DNA of 64,000 nt. Origin: Paenibacillus sp. HGH0039. Its GTDB lineage: Bacteria > Bacillota > Bacilli > Paenibacillales > NBRC-103111. The stretch lies in NCBI RefSeq assembly GCF_000411255.1, contig NZ_KE150413.1:2208580-2272579 (forward strand), given 5' to 3'. The notes under the pieces are model-generated. The model saw nothing but the letters and a program-made list of their open reading frames with translations. It was not told where the DNA came from and ran no database searches. Shown in pieces: positions 56,001-63,157 of the stretch (positions within the stretch are counted from its first letter, which is position 1; every line of letters starts with the position of its first letter). Position numbers and translations under genes: made by a program.

Positions 56001-58142
56001 GGTTCTAAGTTCCTTTGCGCTTATATCGGAACAAGCGAATACCTCACGCCGTCTGAGGTGAAAGCATACTTGAGCGGACGCATTCCCGATTACATGATCC
56101 CTGCCCGCTACGTGTTCCTGCCTTCTCTGCCGCTTACGAAAAACGGAAAAATCGACCGTCGAGCACTTCCAGAACCGGAGCAGGACGGGCTCTCCTCATT
56201 CCCATATGCCCCGCCGAAAAGCACCAAGGAAAAACTTCTGGCAGGTATATGGGAAAGCGTACTCGGTGTGGAGAGAGTCGGTCTCGACGATAATTTCTTC
56301 GAACTCGGCGGCCATTCCCTCAAAGCTATCCAGCTTATATCCAAAGCGCAGGAGCTGGGTCTGGAAATAGGGATGCACCAGTTGTTCCAGGTGCAGACGA
56401 TTCGCGGATTGTCGGAACTTCTTCCTGCCTTTAAGGAGGCTGAAGAATCCGGATCAGAGTCGCCCCGCAAGCATTCCGTCCATGTTAGGGACAATGCCGG
56501 CGTTAAGACTTTCGAAGAAGCGGAGCAGCTACTGCACGTCACGTTCGGTCCCGGATTCAGGTTAAAGGCAGACATGCGTGAGGACAAAAAGGTGGTGCTT
56601 CTACAGCTCATTCCTGATCACGAGAAGCGGCTGCCGGAGATTATTGAACTTATCCGTTCCAACTTCCATGAAGATCTTCATCCTCATTTCATCGTACCGC
56701 AGGGCGTTTCTGAAGATGGAAACGGGGAAAGGTTTGCAGCCAGAGAGAATGGACAGACAGGGCAAGAACTGTCAGCAGAAGCGCTTAATTTAACGGAATC
56801 GGACCTGCAGGATACTCTAATGCATGTTCTGAAAGAAGTCTCATCCTCCAATGAGGCTTGGGGAACCGCCCTGGCGCAGATGCCGGCTGCCGAGCAGTAC
56901 TCGCTGGCGCCGATCCAAGAGTATCATCTGGCTTATCCCGAAGCATCGGGCACGCTCCTATCTTTTGACGAAATGATCGATACGCAGCGGTTAAATGCGG
57001 CTTTGCAGCGGGTGATCGGGAAGCATGATCTGCTGAGAAGCCAACTCGTGCAGACGGGGGAACAGTGGCGCTGGGAACTGAAAGTCAGATCACCGGGATT
57101 TGCTCTTCCAGTTGTTGATTTATCGGCATACTTGCCTTCCGTGCAGCAGCGAATCATGTCAGGGCTGTTGAAAGAGCTTTATTTCCGCCCTTATGAGCTG
57201 GGAGGCAGCGCCCTATACCGGTTTGCCCTGGTTTCGTTCAACTTGCGGGAGCATTACCTGCTGCTTCCGTGCTCACACATCATCTTTGACGGCATGAGCA
57301 GTGAAATTCTGAGAACAGATGTGCTTGCGTTTTACAACGCGGACGAGGAGCAGGCCTCAAGGCACGAAATAAACAGGCCCGACCACTCGTACCGCAGCTA
57401 TGTTGGTCAAGTCCGGCAAGGTCCGGCTGGAATCGGCGATGCCGAGATTAACGAACGTTTCAGATTGGAATCTTTTTACCAGCAAACATTGGTGATCGGA
57501 GAAGCCCTACAGGGGAAAAACCGCTCCAAAGCCACAAAGTATCTGCATGAGATTAGCATGGAAGGGCAGGCTGCCGAAACGGACCTCGCCGAGCGTATGT
57601 GGCACAAGGCTCTTGATCTTGCGGAACGGTTTTTCTCAAGGTATTTCGGCTTGGAAGATGTGCCGGTCTGGCTTACGAATTACGGCAGGCATTATACGGG
57701 GCGCCATTATTACGATACGATCGGCGAATGCATCGATCAGATACCGGTTCTGCTTGACAGAATATCCGATGAAGAGAAGCGCTCCGTACAAAATCTTCTT
57801 CATACGGCTTCGACGCATAATCTGAACTTTTTCAACCTGATCTATAACCGGGAAACGGCAGAAGATTATCCTCTATCCGGCTATTATTTACAGAACAGTC
57901 TTCATAAGCTGCCGATCGTTGTGAATTATCTCGGCGAAATCCAGAAAGACGGAGGACTTCTCCAAAAACTGGACGATCCGGACTTTAATTCGACCGAAGT
58001 TCGGCCTGTCATTTATTTCACCGTACAGCATACGGGTAACCTTCTGCACATTTCTCTCCTGCTGCCTTATGAGGAAGACGAAGAAACGATCCGCCGCATG
58101 TTCGAGTCCGTGAATCCGACCTTCCAGACCATCAAGCAGTAA
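50028..58142 (+). CDS. Terminal NRPS: C-A(Phe/Leu-like)-T-C-A(Val)-T-linker-C-like, no thioesterase
   Basis: About 2704 residues. GTG 50028 follows AGGAG by six bases; GTG 50037 is also possible. N-terminal ~30 residues are helical and charged, a likely acceptor docking element. C (LCL), A1 code D-A-W-M-I-G-A-I-C-K (8 of 10 match the GrsA Phe code; Phe, Leu or Ile), T Ser1041, C (LCL), A2 code D-A-F-W-L-G-G-T-F-K (Val), T Ser2097. Then about 75 residues of unrecognised linker domain (2150-2225), and a condensation-like terminal domain (about 2290-2704) with SHIIFDG: catalytic His2417 and Asp2421 kept. No GxSxG thioesterase and no reductase is present. Release is therefore probably by the terminal C-like domain. 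Confidence 0.92.
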   Translation: MRQVDLSKRIASLSPEKRKLLEARLAQEGLSASRPAGSGAGTSAGPSPLEKMDAYPVSAGQKRLLLIQEIGDTAAAYNMPFVLLARGPVNVGKIQGAFEALISRHETLRTSFRKKDGEYEQIIHEPGEILFKLDYSEETVSGVEEERSVIERCVSSFVRPFDVRRAPLFRAALIRLAPERHLLMTDMHHVVSDGLSLQILAEEFNRIYRGEILPELPVHYKEYAYWQQERIRDGVFLKQEKYWLDVFEGEVPVLNMPADYPRPQLQSFEGGRYEFETDRGLADKLRRLASETGSTLYMVLLATYYVLLHKYTDQEDIVIGTPVGGRTHTQLQPLIGMFVNTLAIRQAPAGSKTFLSFLNEIKEGTLGAFDHEEYPLESLLEKLGLRRDVSRNPLFDTVFSLQTKGSQSMEMDGLLLEPYEAQSGVSKFDLSLLAEEDEELTFTFEYATKLYAEQTVERLAGHYIQILREISANRSLMLSQIGMLSADERRLLLEELNETAAPYARTSTIHGLFEEQVEKHPDRIAISFEDRRYTYNELNARSNRLAAAMQDLGVGPDTIVAIMPERSPEMVIGILAILKAGGAYLPVDPEYPQERISYMLEDSGTRILLTHRHLAGNTEFTGHTVFMEDEQWYTGIETNPHVSVTSDHLAYVIYTSGTTGKPKGVMIEHRGMANMKLFYENTLGLGPEDRIVQFASFSFDASVWEMYMALFMGGGLYLAPKEKLVQLDSFEAFVRDNGITLAMLPPTFAVYLDPGRLPSLRILITGGSESSPELVRRWSPHVDYFNAYGPTEATICATVWEAKRGTAVQNHRMIPIGKPLYNTQVYLVNADLQLVPRGTAGELCIGGEALSRGYLHREALTGEKFVPNPFEPGRKMYRTGDLARWLPDGNLEYLGRIDHQVKIRGYRIELGEIETRLLQHGRVRETIVLVHEISSEKTLCAYYTSEEEAPAASELREHMASGLPSYMVPAHFIPLKEFPLTPNGKIDRKALQAPDPSSGSSDEYTAPETETEVRLASLWQEVLGAERVSLHDNFFERGGHSLKAALLLARISKEFGVELPLRKVFEAQTLQAQATAITAKGITEAAYAPIPKAPEKPWYPVSPAQRRLLVVQEISGAATAYNVPLILEAKGALNPEKVNETFRKLIARHEALRTSFTRIQEEYVQVIHDPAQVSFQVEVTELTNLSTDWTDDQSEAHIQTIADGFIRPFDLGTAPLLRAGLVKTEAERHLLLIDMHHLITDGTSLERMTEEFTRLYREEELEELSVQYKDYTMWQNQLSADGTVVRQEKFWLDTFSGEIPVLNFPSDYARPQLQSFEGAVYGFEANHELTRRLQQAASRQGATLYMLLLAAYNALLAQYSGQDDLVIGTPVAGRPHADLEDVLGMFVNTLPLRNYPSGSKTFAAFLDEVKQNALQAFENQLVPLEDLILKLQLRRDVSRNPLFDTVFVLQNTESRELGADGVEFAAVEHHNGISKFDLTLTAQETESSEGPLLSFSFEYATKLYKEDTVRKFADHYVQLLKQISENPDMLLSDIDLLTVSERDLILEQFNATKTEYPRDAAVHELFEEQAALRPDEAAVLFGDKEITYAELNRKANQLAWKLREIGVGKDTLVGIMAERSPEMIVAILAILKAGGAFLPIDPSYPEDRIAYMLDDSAAAVMLAGDPNLAQSLLGGFKGTVFGLADPSVYAGSESNLPRTADAESLAYVMYTSGSTGRPKGVMIEHRSVVRLVKNTNFVTFEPSDRILLTGALVFDACTFEIWGALLNGLQLCIVPESVFLHAGKLEEALQAYGITTMWLTSPLFNQLALTNPALFAPLRYLLVGGDVLSPTMIASVRNACPQLTVINGYGPTENTTFSCCFPIDREYGNIPIGRPIANSTAYVVDLSGRLLPVGLQGEICVGGDGLARGYLNREDLSREKFVPNPFRPGERMYRTGDLGRWLPDGSIEYLGRMDQQVKIRGYRIEPGEIETRLLGHESVREAFVAVKESGEGSKFLCAYIGTSEYLTPSEVKAYLSGRIPDYMIPARYVFLPSLPLTKNGKIDRRALPEPEQDGLSSFPYAPPKSTKEKLLAGIWESVLGVERVGLDDNFFELGGHSLKAIQLISKAQELGLEIGMHQLFQVQTIRGLSELLPAFKEAEESGSESPRKHSVHVRDNAGVKTFEEAEQLLHVTFGPGFRLKADMREDKKVVLLQLIPDHEKRLPEIIELIRSNFHEDLHPHFIVPQGVSEDGNGERFAARENGQTGQELSAEALNLTESDLQDTLMHVLKEVSSSNEAWGTALAQMPAAEQYSLAPIQEYHLAYPEASGTLLSFDEMIDTQRLNAALQRVIGKHDLLRSQLVQTGEQWRWELKVRSPGFALPVVDLSAYLPSVQQRIMSGLLKELYFRPYELGGSALYRFALVSFNLREHYLLLPCSHIIFDGMSSEILRTDVLAFYNADEEQASRHEINRPDHSYRSYVGQVRQGPAGIGDAEINERFRLESFYQQTLVIGEALQGKNRSKATKYLHEISMEGQAAETDLAERMWHKALDLAERFFSRYFGLEDVPVWLTNYGRHYTGRHYYDTIGECIDQIPVLLDRISDEEKRSVQNLLHTASTHNLNFFNLIYNRETAEDYPLSGYYLQNSLHKLPIVVNYLGEIQKDGGLLQKLDDPDFNSTEVRPVIYFTVQHTGNLLHISLLLPYEEDEETIRRMFESVNPTFQTIKQ
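56890..58139 (+). other. Terminal condensation-like domain, putative release/cyclization domain
   Basis: Begins with YSLAPIQ (C1-type motif), ends close to the stop. The HHxxxDG motif is SHIIFDG. Other C motifs are weak, and the middle contains aromatic-rich stretches (NYGRHYTGRHYY) unlike standard C domains. The domain is preceded by a small separate segment (about 56470-56700) with no recognised fold. In iturins and fengycins this place is taken by a thioesterase. By analogy to fungal terminal C domains it could close a macrolactam with the beta-amine of the fatty acid, or transfer the peptide to a soluble amine. Confidence 0.65.
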
Positions 58143-58156
58143 GGGGTTGAAATGAG

Positions 58157-59440
58157 ATGTCTTTGTTTAAAAACAGTTTGTTTGTCCGTTTTTATTTGTC
58201 CAGAACCTCCGCCAACATCGCGGATAGCATCTATTCGATCGTCCTGCTGTATTTCGTTCAGAAATCGACGGCTTCCGTTTCGTTTACGAGCTTTACGTTT
58301 ACCGCTATTTCGGCGGCTTCTATCTTCAGTTTTTTGTTGGGGCCGCTGGTTGACCGGTATTCTCCGTCGCTGCTGGCCAGCATCTCCTTATTCGTTCAGG
58401 CCGTACTGATTTTGGCGGTACCGTTTCTTATCACTGACGGGGGCGCCAATTTGCTTGCGATACTAGTCCTCGTGTTTATTGCATCCTGTTTCTCAATGCT
58501 GTTCTATCCGGCCAACAATAAAATGCTTCCGCAATTGATCCAGTCACCGGACAGAATCGTCAAAGCCAATGCCATGATCTCGTCTACAGACCAGCTCATT
58601 AATGTGGCGGGATACTTGGTCGGGGCCTCTATTATTATACTGCTGGGCATGAAAAACACGTTTTATCTGGCCAGCGGAATGCTCTTCCTGTCCGGACTCA
58701 TCTATGTGCAGCTTAAGAAGCAGATGGAGCCTGAGAAAGCTGCAGGAGGCGCGCCGAAAGGTCCGCTGAAGATCAAAGAGTATACGAGCGAGCTTGTGGA
58801 AGGTTACCGGTTTGTCGCGAGCAGCCCGTTTCTTAGAATCATGCTGCCGTTTTTTGCACTGACTAACTTTTCGATGTCTATACTTATCATTACCGTCCCG
58901 TCCATGTCGGTCTCTTACGGATCGCCGATTTATTACAGCCTGCTGTACATCGCCTTTTTCGTCGGCATATTCGTAGGGTCCGCGCTGATTAACGTGCTCA
59001 AAAAAAATGGGATGATGATCGCCGTATCCTGGCTGCTTATGGGCGCTTCACTGTATCTGTTCGCGATCGTTCCCGCGCTGTGGATGAAGCTTTCCGCGAT
59101 CCTTCTGATGGGCGTGTTTACTGGTATTATTAATGTGCTGCAGACTTCGCTGATCCAGATTATCACTCCTTCTCAGTTGATGGGCCGGGTAATGGCCTTC
59201 CTTCATACGCTGTCCAACGCGGCTTTACCGCTGGGAGCGTTTATCGGAGGCATTCTCGCTTTGCGTTTCGAACTGGACAGCGTTTTGTTCATCAGCGCTC
59301 TGGTCATTGTCGCATGCGGAGTTTTGCTGCTGGCGTTAAAAGCGGTGAGGACATTCCAGATTCCTTCGGAAACCGCCGACAAAGAAAAAACGGAAGATAA
59401 CCTTGCCGGTAAAGGCACGGTTGCTAAAGAATTTCTGTAA
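58157..59440 (+). CDS. MFS exporter of the lipopeptide operon
   Basis: A 427-residue membrane protein with about twelve helices, resembling MFS exporters found in antibiotic clusters (MFS_3-like, relatives of macrolide efflux proteins). AAGGGG lies nine bases before ATG 58157, and the gene begins 14 bases after the last synthetase. Residues ~400-427 form a charged cytoplasmic tail. Being last in the operon, before the terminator, it most likely exports the lipopeptide and protects the producer. Substrate is inferred from context only. Confidence 0.88.
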   Translation: MSLFKNSLFVRFYLSRTSANIADSIYSIVLLYFVQKSTASVSFTSFTFTAISAASIFSFLLGPLVDRYSPSLLASISLFVQAVLILAVPFLITDGGANLLAILVLVFIASCFSMLFYPANNKMLPQLIQSPDRIVKANAMISSTDQLINVAGYLVGASIIILLGMKNTFYLASGMLFLSGLIYVQLKKQMEPEKAAGGAPKGPLKIKEYTSELVEGYRFVASSPFLRIMLPFFALTNFSMSILIITVPSMSVSYGSPIYYSLLYIAFFVGIFVGSALINVLKKNGMMIAVSWLLMGASLYLFAIVPALWMKLSAILLMGVFTGIINVLQTSLIQIITPSQLMGRVMAFLHTLSNAALPLGAFIGGILALRFELDSVLFISALVIVACGVLLLALKAVRTFQIPSETADKEKTEDNLAGKGTVAKEFL

Positions 59441-59474
59441 AACAAAGCACCGTCTTATGCCGGTTTTTAGTCGG

Positions 59475-59514
59475 AAAACGATCTCTTGCGCTTGAAGCGG
59501 GAGGTCGTTTTTTT
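59475..59514 (+). terminator. Operon terminator
   Basis: An approximately 14-base stem (AAACGATCTC... with ...GAGGTCGTTT, some wobble pairs) followed by seven T. It closes the ~40 kb lipopeptide operon. Confidence 0.85.
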
Positions 59515-59615
59515 GTGCCCGGTGAAAAAGACCTTAGCCCACCTCTTTAACAAAGCACATGAATTATGGTAGGCTCAATTTATCTATTTACTAGTGAGTT
59601 GAACGGAGGTGCGAG

Positions 59616-60608
59616 TTGCGTATATCGGATCCGATTTACGGAGAATTTGTGGTGGATGGACTACTGGAAGAGCTTGTTCTCAGCCAGCCCGTGCAGCGGT
59701 TAAAAGGCGTTTACCAAGGCGGAGCGAGCTACCTGGTGAACGATAAGTGGGATGTGACGAGGTACGAGCATTCGGTAGGAGTCATGCTCTTAATCCGGCG
59801 GCTCGGAGGTTCTCTGGAAGAACAGGTTGCGGGGCTGCTTCACGATGTGTCCCATACGGCATTTTCACATGTGATCGATTACGTGCTGGACTGCAAAGAG
59901 GAAGACTATCACGAGAACATTTATGAGCAGTTTATCGAAGAATCCGAAATTCCTCAACTGCTGAAGAAATATGGTTATACATACCGGAATCTGCTGCTTG
60001 AAGACTCCCAATGGACGCTTCTTGAACAGCCTGCCCCCGCGTTATGCGCAGACCGGGTCGACTATACACTGCGGGATCAGTTTCATGACGGAAAGATTAC
60101 CACGGAAGAGATCGTATTTTTCCTAGAAAACTTAACGGTAGCTGACGGAAAAATGGTGCTCACCCGAATGGAGTCCGCCGAATGGTTCGTTAAAACCTAT
60201 TATCTCGAAGTGATCGATTTCTTTATGCACCCTTTGAATGCATACAGCTGCCACTTTTTGGCGGAAGCGCTCAAAACAGCATTGGCAAAAAAGGTGATTA
60301 CGCTCAGCAGCCTGCTTTTGACAGATGAGGAGGTTTTGAGTTTAATGCATGCATCGGATGAGCCGGATATTCAGCGGCTTCTAAAACACCTTCACCGCAA
60401 CGTACGAGTAAAAGAAGATGTGAACGATTACGATCTGAACCGGACGAATAAAATGAGGCTGATCGACCCTGACGTAATAAGGGGAAATAAGTTATGGCAA
60501 GCATCCGAATTATCCGAAAACGTGAAAAAATGGGGGGAAGAAGCGCGCAGGAAGTCTGAAAGCGGAATCTATGTAAAAATCTTATCCGCCGAAATGCCGT
60601 TCCGGTAA
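59616..60608 (+). CDS. HD-domain phosphohydrolase
   Basis: A 330-residue protein with TTG start (CGGAGGTG nine bases upstream). The HD superfamily metal motif is clear: H in YEHSVG, HD in LLHDVSH, and later Asp in CADRVDYTLRDQ. Similar bacterial proteins are annotated as dNTPase- or SpoT-like HD hydrolases. Substrate (dNTP, nucleotide second messenger or other) cannot be inferred from sequence. Single gene, convergent with clpP. Confidence 0.85.
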   Translation: MRISDPIYGEFVVDGLLEELVLSQPVQRLKGVYQGGASYLVNDKWDVTRYEHSVGVMLLIRRLGGSLEEQVAGLLHDVSHTAFSHVIDYVLDCKEEDYHENIYEQFIEESEIPQLLKKYGYTYRNLLLEDSQWTLLEQPAPALCADRVDYTLRDQFHDGKITTEEIVFFLENLTVADGKMVLTRMESAEWFVKTYYLEVIDFFMHPLNAYSCHFLAEALKTALAKKVITLSSLLLTDEEVLSLMHASDEPDIQRLLKHLHRNVRVKEDVNDYDLNRTNKMRLIDPDVIRGNKLWQASELSENVKKWGEEARRKSESGIYVKILSAEMPFR

Positions 60609-60629
60609 ATCGAAATTCGGAGAAAAGGG

Positions 60630-60664
60630 AGCACAGGCCCTCAACGGAAGATAGAACCTGTGCT
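60630..60664. terminator. Inverted repeat between convergent genes, possible terminator
   Basis: AGCACAGG (60630-60637) and CCTGTGCT (60657-60664) flank a 19-base loop. T-runs are weak on both sides, so terminator activity is uncertain. Confidence 0.4.
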
Positions 60665-60707
60665 GGTTGTTAGGGGAAGCGTGCGTCTTACAGATAGATT
60701 TGTTTCG

Positions 60708-61295
60708 TCAGGAAATTGTCGTTACAACCTGATCGATAATCCCGTATTCCCTGGCTTCTTCAGCCGACATAAAATAGTCGCGGTCCATGTCCCGGTCGAC
60801 TTTATCGACGGGCTGTCCGGTGCGCTCCGAGGTGATCCGGTTCAGTCTTTCACGTATGCCGAGTATCCGCTTGGCGCTGATGGCGATGTCGCTTGCCTGG
60901 CCCTGAACGCCTCCGTGAGGCTGATGAATCATGATCTCGCTGTTCGGCAGCGCGAAGCGCTTGCCCTTTTCTCCGGCCAGCAGTAGAATAGCGGCAAACG
61001 AAGCGGCAAAACCCGTACAAATCGTATGCACAGGCGGCTTCACGAGCTGCATCGCATCGTAAATGGCAAATCCGGCCGACGTTGAGCCGCCCGGACTGTT
61101 GATATATAGACTGATCTCCTTTTGCGGATCTTCGGCTTCGAGAAATAAAAGCTGGGCGATAATGCTGTTGGCTACCTGATCATCAATCGCCGCTCCCAGA
61201 AATACGATCCGGTCTTTCAGCAGCCGGGAATAAATATCATAGGATCTCTCACCACGGCTCGTTTGCTCCACGACGTAAGGGACGTAATTGCTCAT
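60708..61295 (-). CDS. clpP: ATP-dependent Clp protease proteolytic subunit
   Basis: A 195-residue ClpP. Catalytic Ser in GFAASFAA, His in MIHQPHGG, and Asp in MDRDYF; signature YINSPGGS and the N-terminal [16 protein letters not shown] are typical. It forms a barrel-shaped tetradecamer that degrades substrates delivered by ClpX/ClpC-type unfoldases. ATG 61295 is nine bases from GGAGG; a TTG two codons upstream is less likely. Some positions differ from the housekeeping Bacillus ClpP (GFAASFAA for GMAASMGA), so it may be a second paralogue; genome-wide context would decide. No tandem CtsR heptads were found upstream. Confidence 0.92.
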   Translation of the reverse strand: MSNYVPYVVEQTSRGERSYDIYSRLLKDRIVFLGAAIDDQVANSIIAQLLFLEAEDPQKEISLYINSPGGSTSAGFAIYDAMQLVKPPVHTICTGFAASFAAILLLAGEKGKRFALPNSEIMIHQPHGGVQGQASDIAISAKRILGIRERLNRITSERTGQPVDKVDRDMDRDYFMSAEEAREYGIIDQVVTTIS

Positions 61296-61413
61296 CGTCA
61301 AAAACCTCCAATGTGTTTCGTTATGGCATTTCTCCTTGTAAACGAATGCGGCCCTCCAAAAGATACGAAGGACAGCACAGAATTTTAAATCCTGAAAATA
61401 TTCTAAGAATGTG

Positions 61414-61440
61414 TGAAACGGCGTACCCTTTTCGGACGTT
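61414..61440 (+). promoter_or_regulatory. Candidate ECF-type promoter
   Basis: TGAAAC (61414-61419) and CGTT (61437-61440) with 17-base spacing resemble Bacillus ECF promoters (TGAAAC, about 16-17 bases, CGTC/CGTA). The -35 is perfect; the -10 has one mismatch. It lies about 180 bases before the sigma gene, in a 325-base gap (61296-61620) that holds no gene, one small hairpin (61459-61473), and a likely clpP promoter on the other strand. Confidence 0.35.
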
Positions 61441-61620
61441 CGTTCGTTTACTGATTACAACGGCTTTGCCGTTTAGATTCGAATACAAGAAGAAAATGAA
61501 GCCGTTTTGCAAAAGGATTAATAAAACCGGAAAATGACGCTCAGGATATAAAAAGGTTCATTACAGGCCGGGAGCCGGATGCATTTGAACGGCTGCAGGA
61601 AAAAGAGGGGGCGAATACGG

Positions 61621-62349
61621 ATGTCGACAGCCGATTTTCTATTAAAAGGAAAAGAAAAGGACAGCACCCGGATCAACCAGTTTCAGCAGACGTTAAAACG
61701 GTACTGCCTGTCCATGACAAAATCTTCATGGGATGCGGAAGATCTGGCCCAGGAGACCTGGTTGAGAGCGATATCTACACAAGGAAAGGGGCACGCCAAC
61801 GTAGAAGCTATGCTGCTTCGTATCGCTAAAAATACGTGGATTGACCAATCGCGGCGAAAGCAGGTCCTGGCCCGCATTATGAAAAGTGAGCAGACGCAGG
61901 CAGTAACGCGACGGGATGAGGGGCTTTTGGTAATCGAAGAAGCCTTTCGCGCTTTGTTTAAGCATTTGCCCCCGCTGCAAAGAACGGTTTTCCTGCTCCG
62001 GGATGTGCTGGGGTTTTCCAGTCTTGAAACAGCAGTTAGGCTCGGAACTACGGAAGGAGCGGTTAAAGCGGCTTTGTACCGCGCTCGTCACTCCTTGGAA
62101 GCTGTTAGAAGAGACATGGAGACCGGCACGCAGGCCGAACCGGCTGAGGACGGAATGAAAGCTTACCTGCGTATGATGGCGGCCGCTTATGAAATGGGAG
62201 ATATCGCTCTCCTTGTCGAGCTTGCTCAGCGTGATGAAGTGGAGCCGGCGGTTGCCTTGGGTCTCGCCCAGAATCATATTCTGCGCAGCGGCAGATGCCG
62301 TACAGGCGCCGTGCCTCACTTGCCAAGCAGTCTGCGGATGTCCGCGTAG
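61621..62349 (+). CDS. ECF-like RNA polymerase sigma factor
   Basis: A 242-residue sigma-70 family protein. Region 2 includes WDAEDLAQETWLRA, the typical DAEDxxQE pattern; region 4 has LPPLQRTVFLLRDVLGFSS followed by TTEGAVKAALYRARHSL, the helix-turn-helix. The last ~65 residues extend past a typical ECF sigma and may be a regulatory tail. ATG 61621 follows GAGGGGG by nine bases. A candidate TGAAAC-type promoter upstream suggests autoregulation. No anti-sigma gene is adjacent; the next gene is unrelated. Confidence 0.85.
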   Translation: MSTADFLLKGKEKDSTRINQFQQTLKRYCLSMTKSSWDAEDLAQETWLRAISTQGKGHANVEAMLLRIAKNTWIDQSRRKQVLARIMKSEQTQAVTRRDEGLLVIEEAFRALFKHLPPLQRTVFLLRDVLGFSSLETAVRLGTTEGAVKAALYRARHSLEAVRRDMETGTQAEPAEDGMKAYLRMMAAAYEMGDIALLVELAQRDEVEPAVALGLAQNHILRSGRCRTGAVPHLPSSLRMSA

Positions 62350-62426
62350 GTTTTACCGCAGCCGTTTTATCCGCCGCTCTCGTTCCGGGCGGGAGCTTCT
62401 TTGATTTAATTTTTTCTCCTCGGATG

Positions 62427-62435
62427 TGGTACAAT
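62427..62435 (+). promoter_or_regulatory. Extended -10 promoter of the unknown 92-residue gene
   Basis: TGGTACAAT (TG at 62427-62428, then one base and TACAAT) forms an extended -10 box about 39 bases before ATG 62474; no good -35 is required for this class. Confidence 0.4.
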
Positions 62436-62473
62436 GGCAGTTGGACACCGAATGGACGAGGAGATGGCGATTG

Positions 62474-62752
62474 ATGGCAGAACAGATCAACGAGCAGGAG
62501 CTCATAGCTTACATAGCGGGAAAAACTAAAGCGGACCCGCAAAAAATAAAATCGGTGCTGAAATACGAGCAGGATTTTATCAACAAAGCTCATAAAAATG
62601 CTAAGGGCGAGGTCGACATCGACAGCGATGATATTGCCGACTATGTGTTGAGCAGGCCCGATATCAAGCTGGATGAGCTGACAGTGGACAATATTCTGGA
62701 CGCCGAAATGGACTTTCTCATGGAAAAAGGAATTGCAAGCTATCTGGATTGA
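62474..62752 (+). CDS. Conserved-looking acidic protein of unknown function
   Basis: A 92-residue, mostly helical and acidic protein (many Asp and Glu, two Lys-rich patches), with no membrane segment or Cys. GAGGAG lies about 10 bases before ATG 62474; a second ATG at 62464 is in another frame. I do not recognise a family. It follows the sigma gene by about 125 bases and has an extended -10 promoter of its own. Its job cannot be inferred from context. Confidence 0.6.
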   Translation: MAEQINEQELIAYIAGKTKADPQKIKSVLKYEQDFINKAHKNAKGEVDIDSDDIADYVLSRPDIKLDELTVDNILDAEMDFLMEKGIASYLD

Positions 62753-62849
62753 TAGTATCCGGACACCGTCCAAGACCAAAGCATTCAAGCCCCAAAGAGC
62801 GTATGAGACTGTTTTGGAGAGCGGAACTTTCACAATTAGTGAACGGAAC

Positions 62850-62879
62850 TTGCAAAAATTACAATTTTCATGTTAAAGT
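62850..62879 (+). promoter_or_regulatory. Candidate promoter of the ABC-F leader transcript
   Basis: TTGCAA (62850-62855) and TAAAGT (62874-62879) with 18-base spacing form a modest sigma-A promoter. The start of transcription would fall near 62886, about 27 bases before the leader ORF. Confidence 0.35.
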
Positions 62880-62912
62880 AAACGTAACTTTGACGATGAG
62901 GAGGTGAGGTAG

Positions 62913-63056
62913 GTGAATCTCGAGAAGGTTAACGACCGTATTAGCCAGCTGCCGATTGCTATGGCTGGCATTGTTCATGCTTTTCCGGTTAACGGGAGAA
63001 GTCTGTCCATTTTCACGAATACGGTACACCCAATCGCGAGAAGACGCCTACCTTAA
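62913..63056 (+). CDS. 47-codon leader ORF upstream of ABC-F gene
   Basis: GTG 62913 is eight bases after AGGAGG (62899-62904), a strong ribosome binding site. It encodes 47 residues, with a basic end (IARRRLP). It ends 30 bases before an intrinsic terminator that itself lies 40 bases before the ABC-F start. Such uORF-terminator arrangements control many ABC-F resistance genes: ribosomes stalled by antibiotic on the leader prevent terminator formation. It may act as leader peptide, rather than as a stable protein; I do not recognise the sequence. Confidence 0.5.
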   Translation: MNLEKVNDRISQLPIAMAGIVHAFPVNGRSLSIFTNTVHPIARRRLP

Positions 63057-63085
63057 CCGATACGGATAGTTTCACATCCGAAGAA

Positions 63086-63117
63086 GGGTCGCGGGCTTGT
63101 TGCCGCGGCTCTTTTTT
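63086..63117 (+). terminator. Terminator/attenuator between leader ORF and ABC-F gene
   Basis: A nine-pair stem (63086-63094 with 63103-63111, two wobble pairs) followed by six T. An alternative small hairpin CGGAT/ATCCG (63063-63080) precedes it, between the leader stop and the terminator. Only 40 bases separate it from the ABC-F start, so the gene must be read through this terminator unless a promoter overlaps it. Confidence 0.8.
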
Positions 63118-63157
63118 GTCGTATGGAAAAGGGTCTTCATTCCTAGGAGGATCCATA

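Noticed and set aside
58152-58409. Alternative frame at the start of the MFS exporter
   Set aside because: Overlaps the real gene in another frame; the MFS frame has better RBS spacing and membrane helices.
61296-61620. CtsR operator upstream of clpP
   Set aside because: The tandem GGTCAAA heptads expected for CtsR were not found on either strand.
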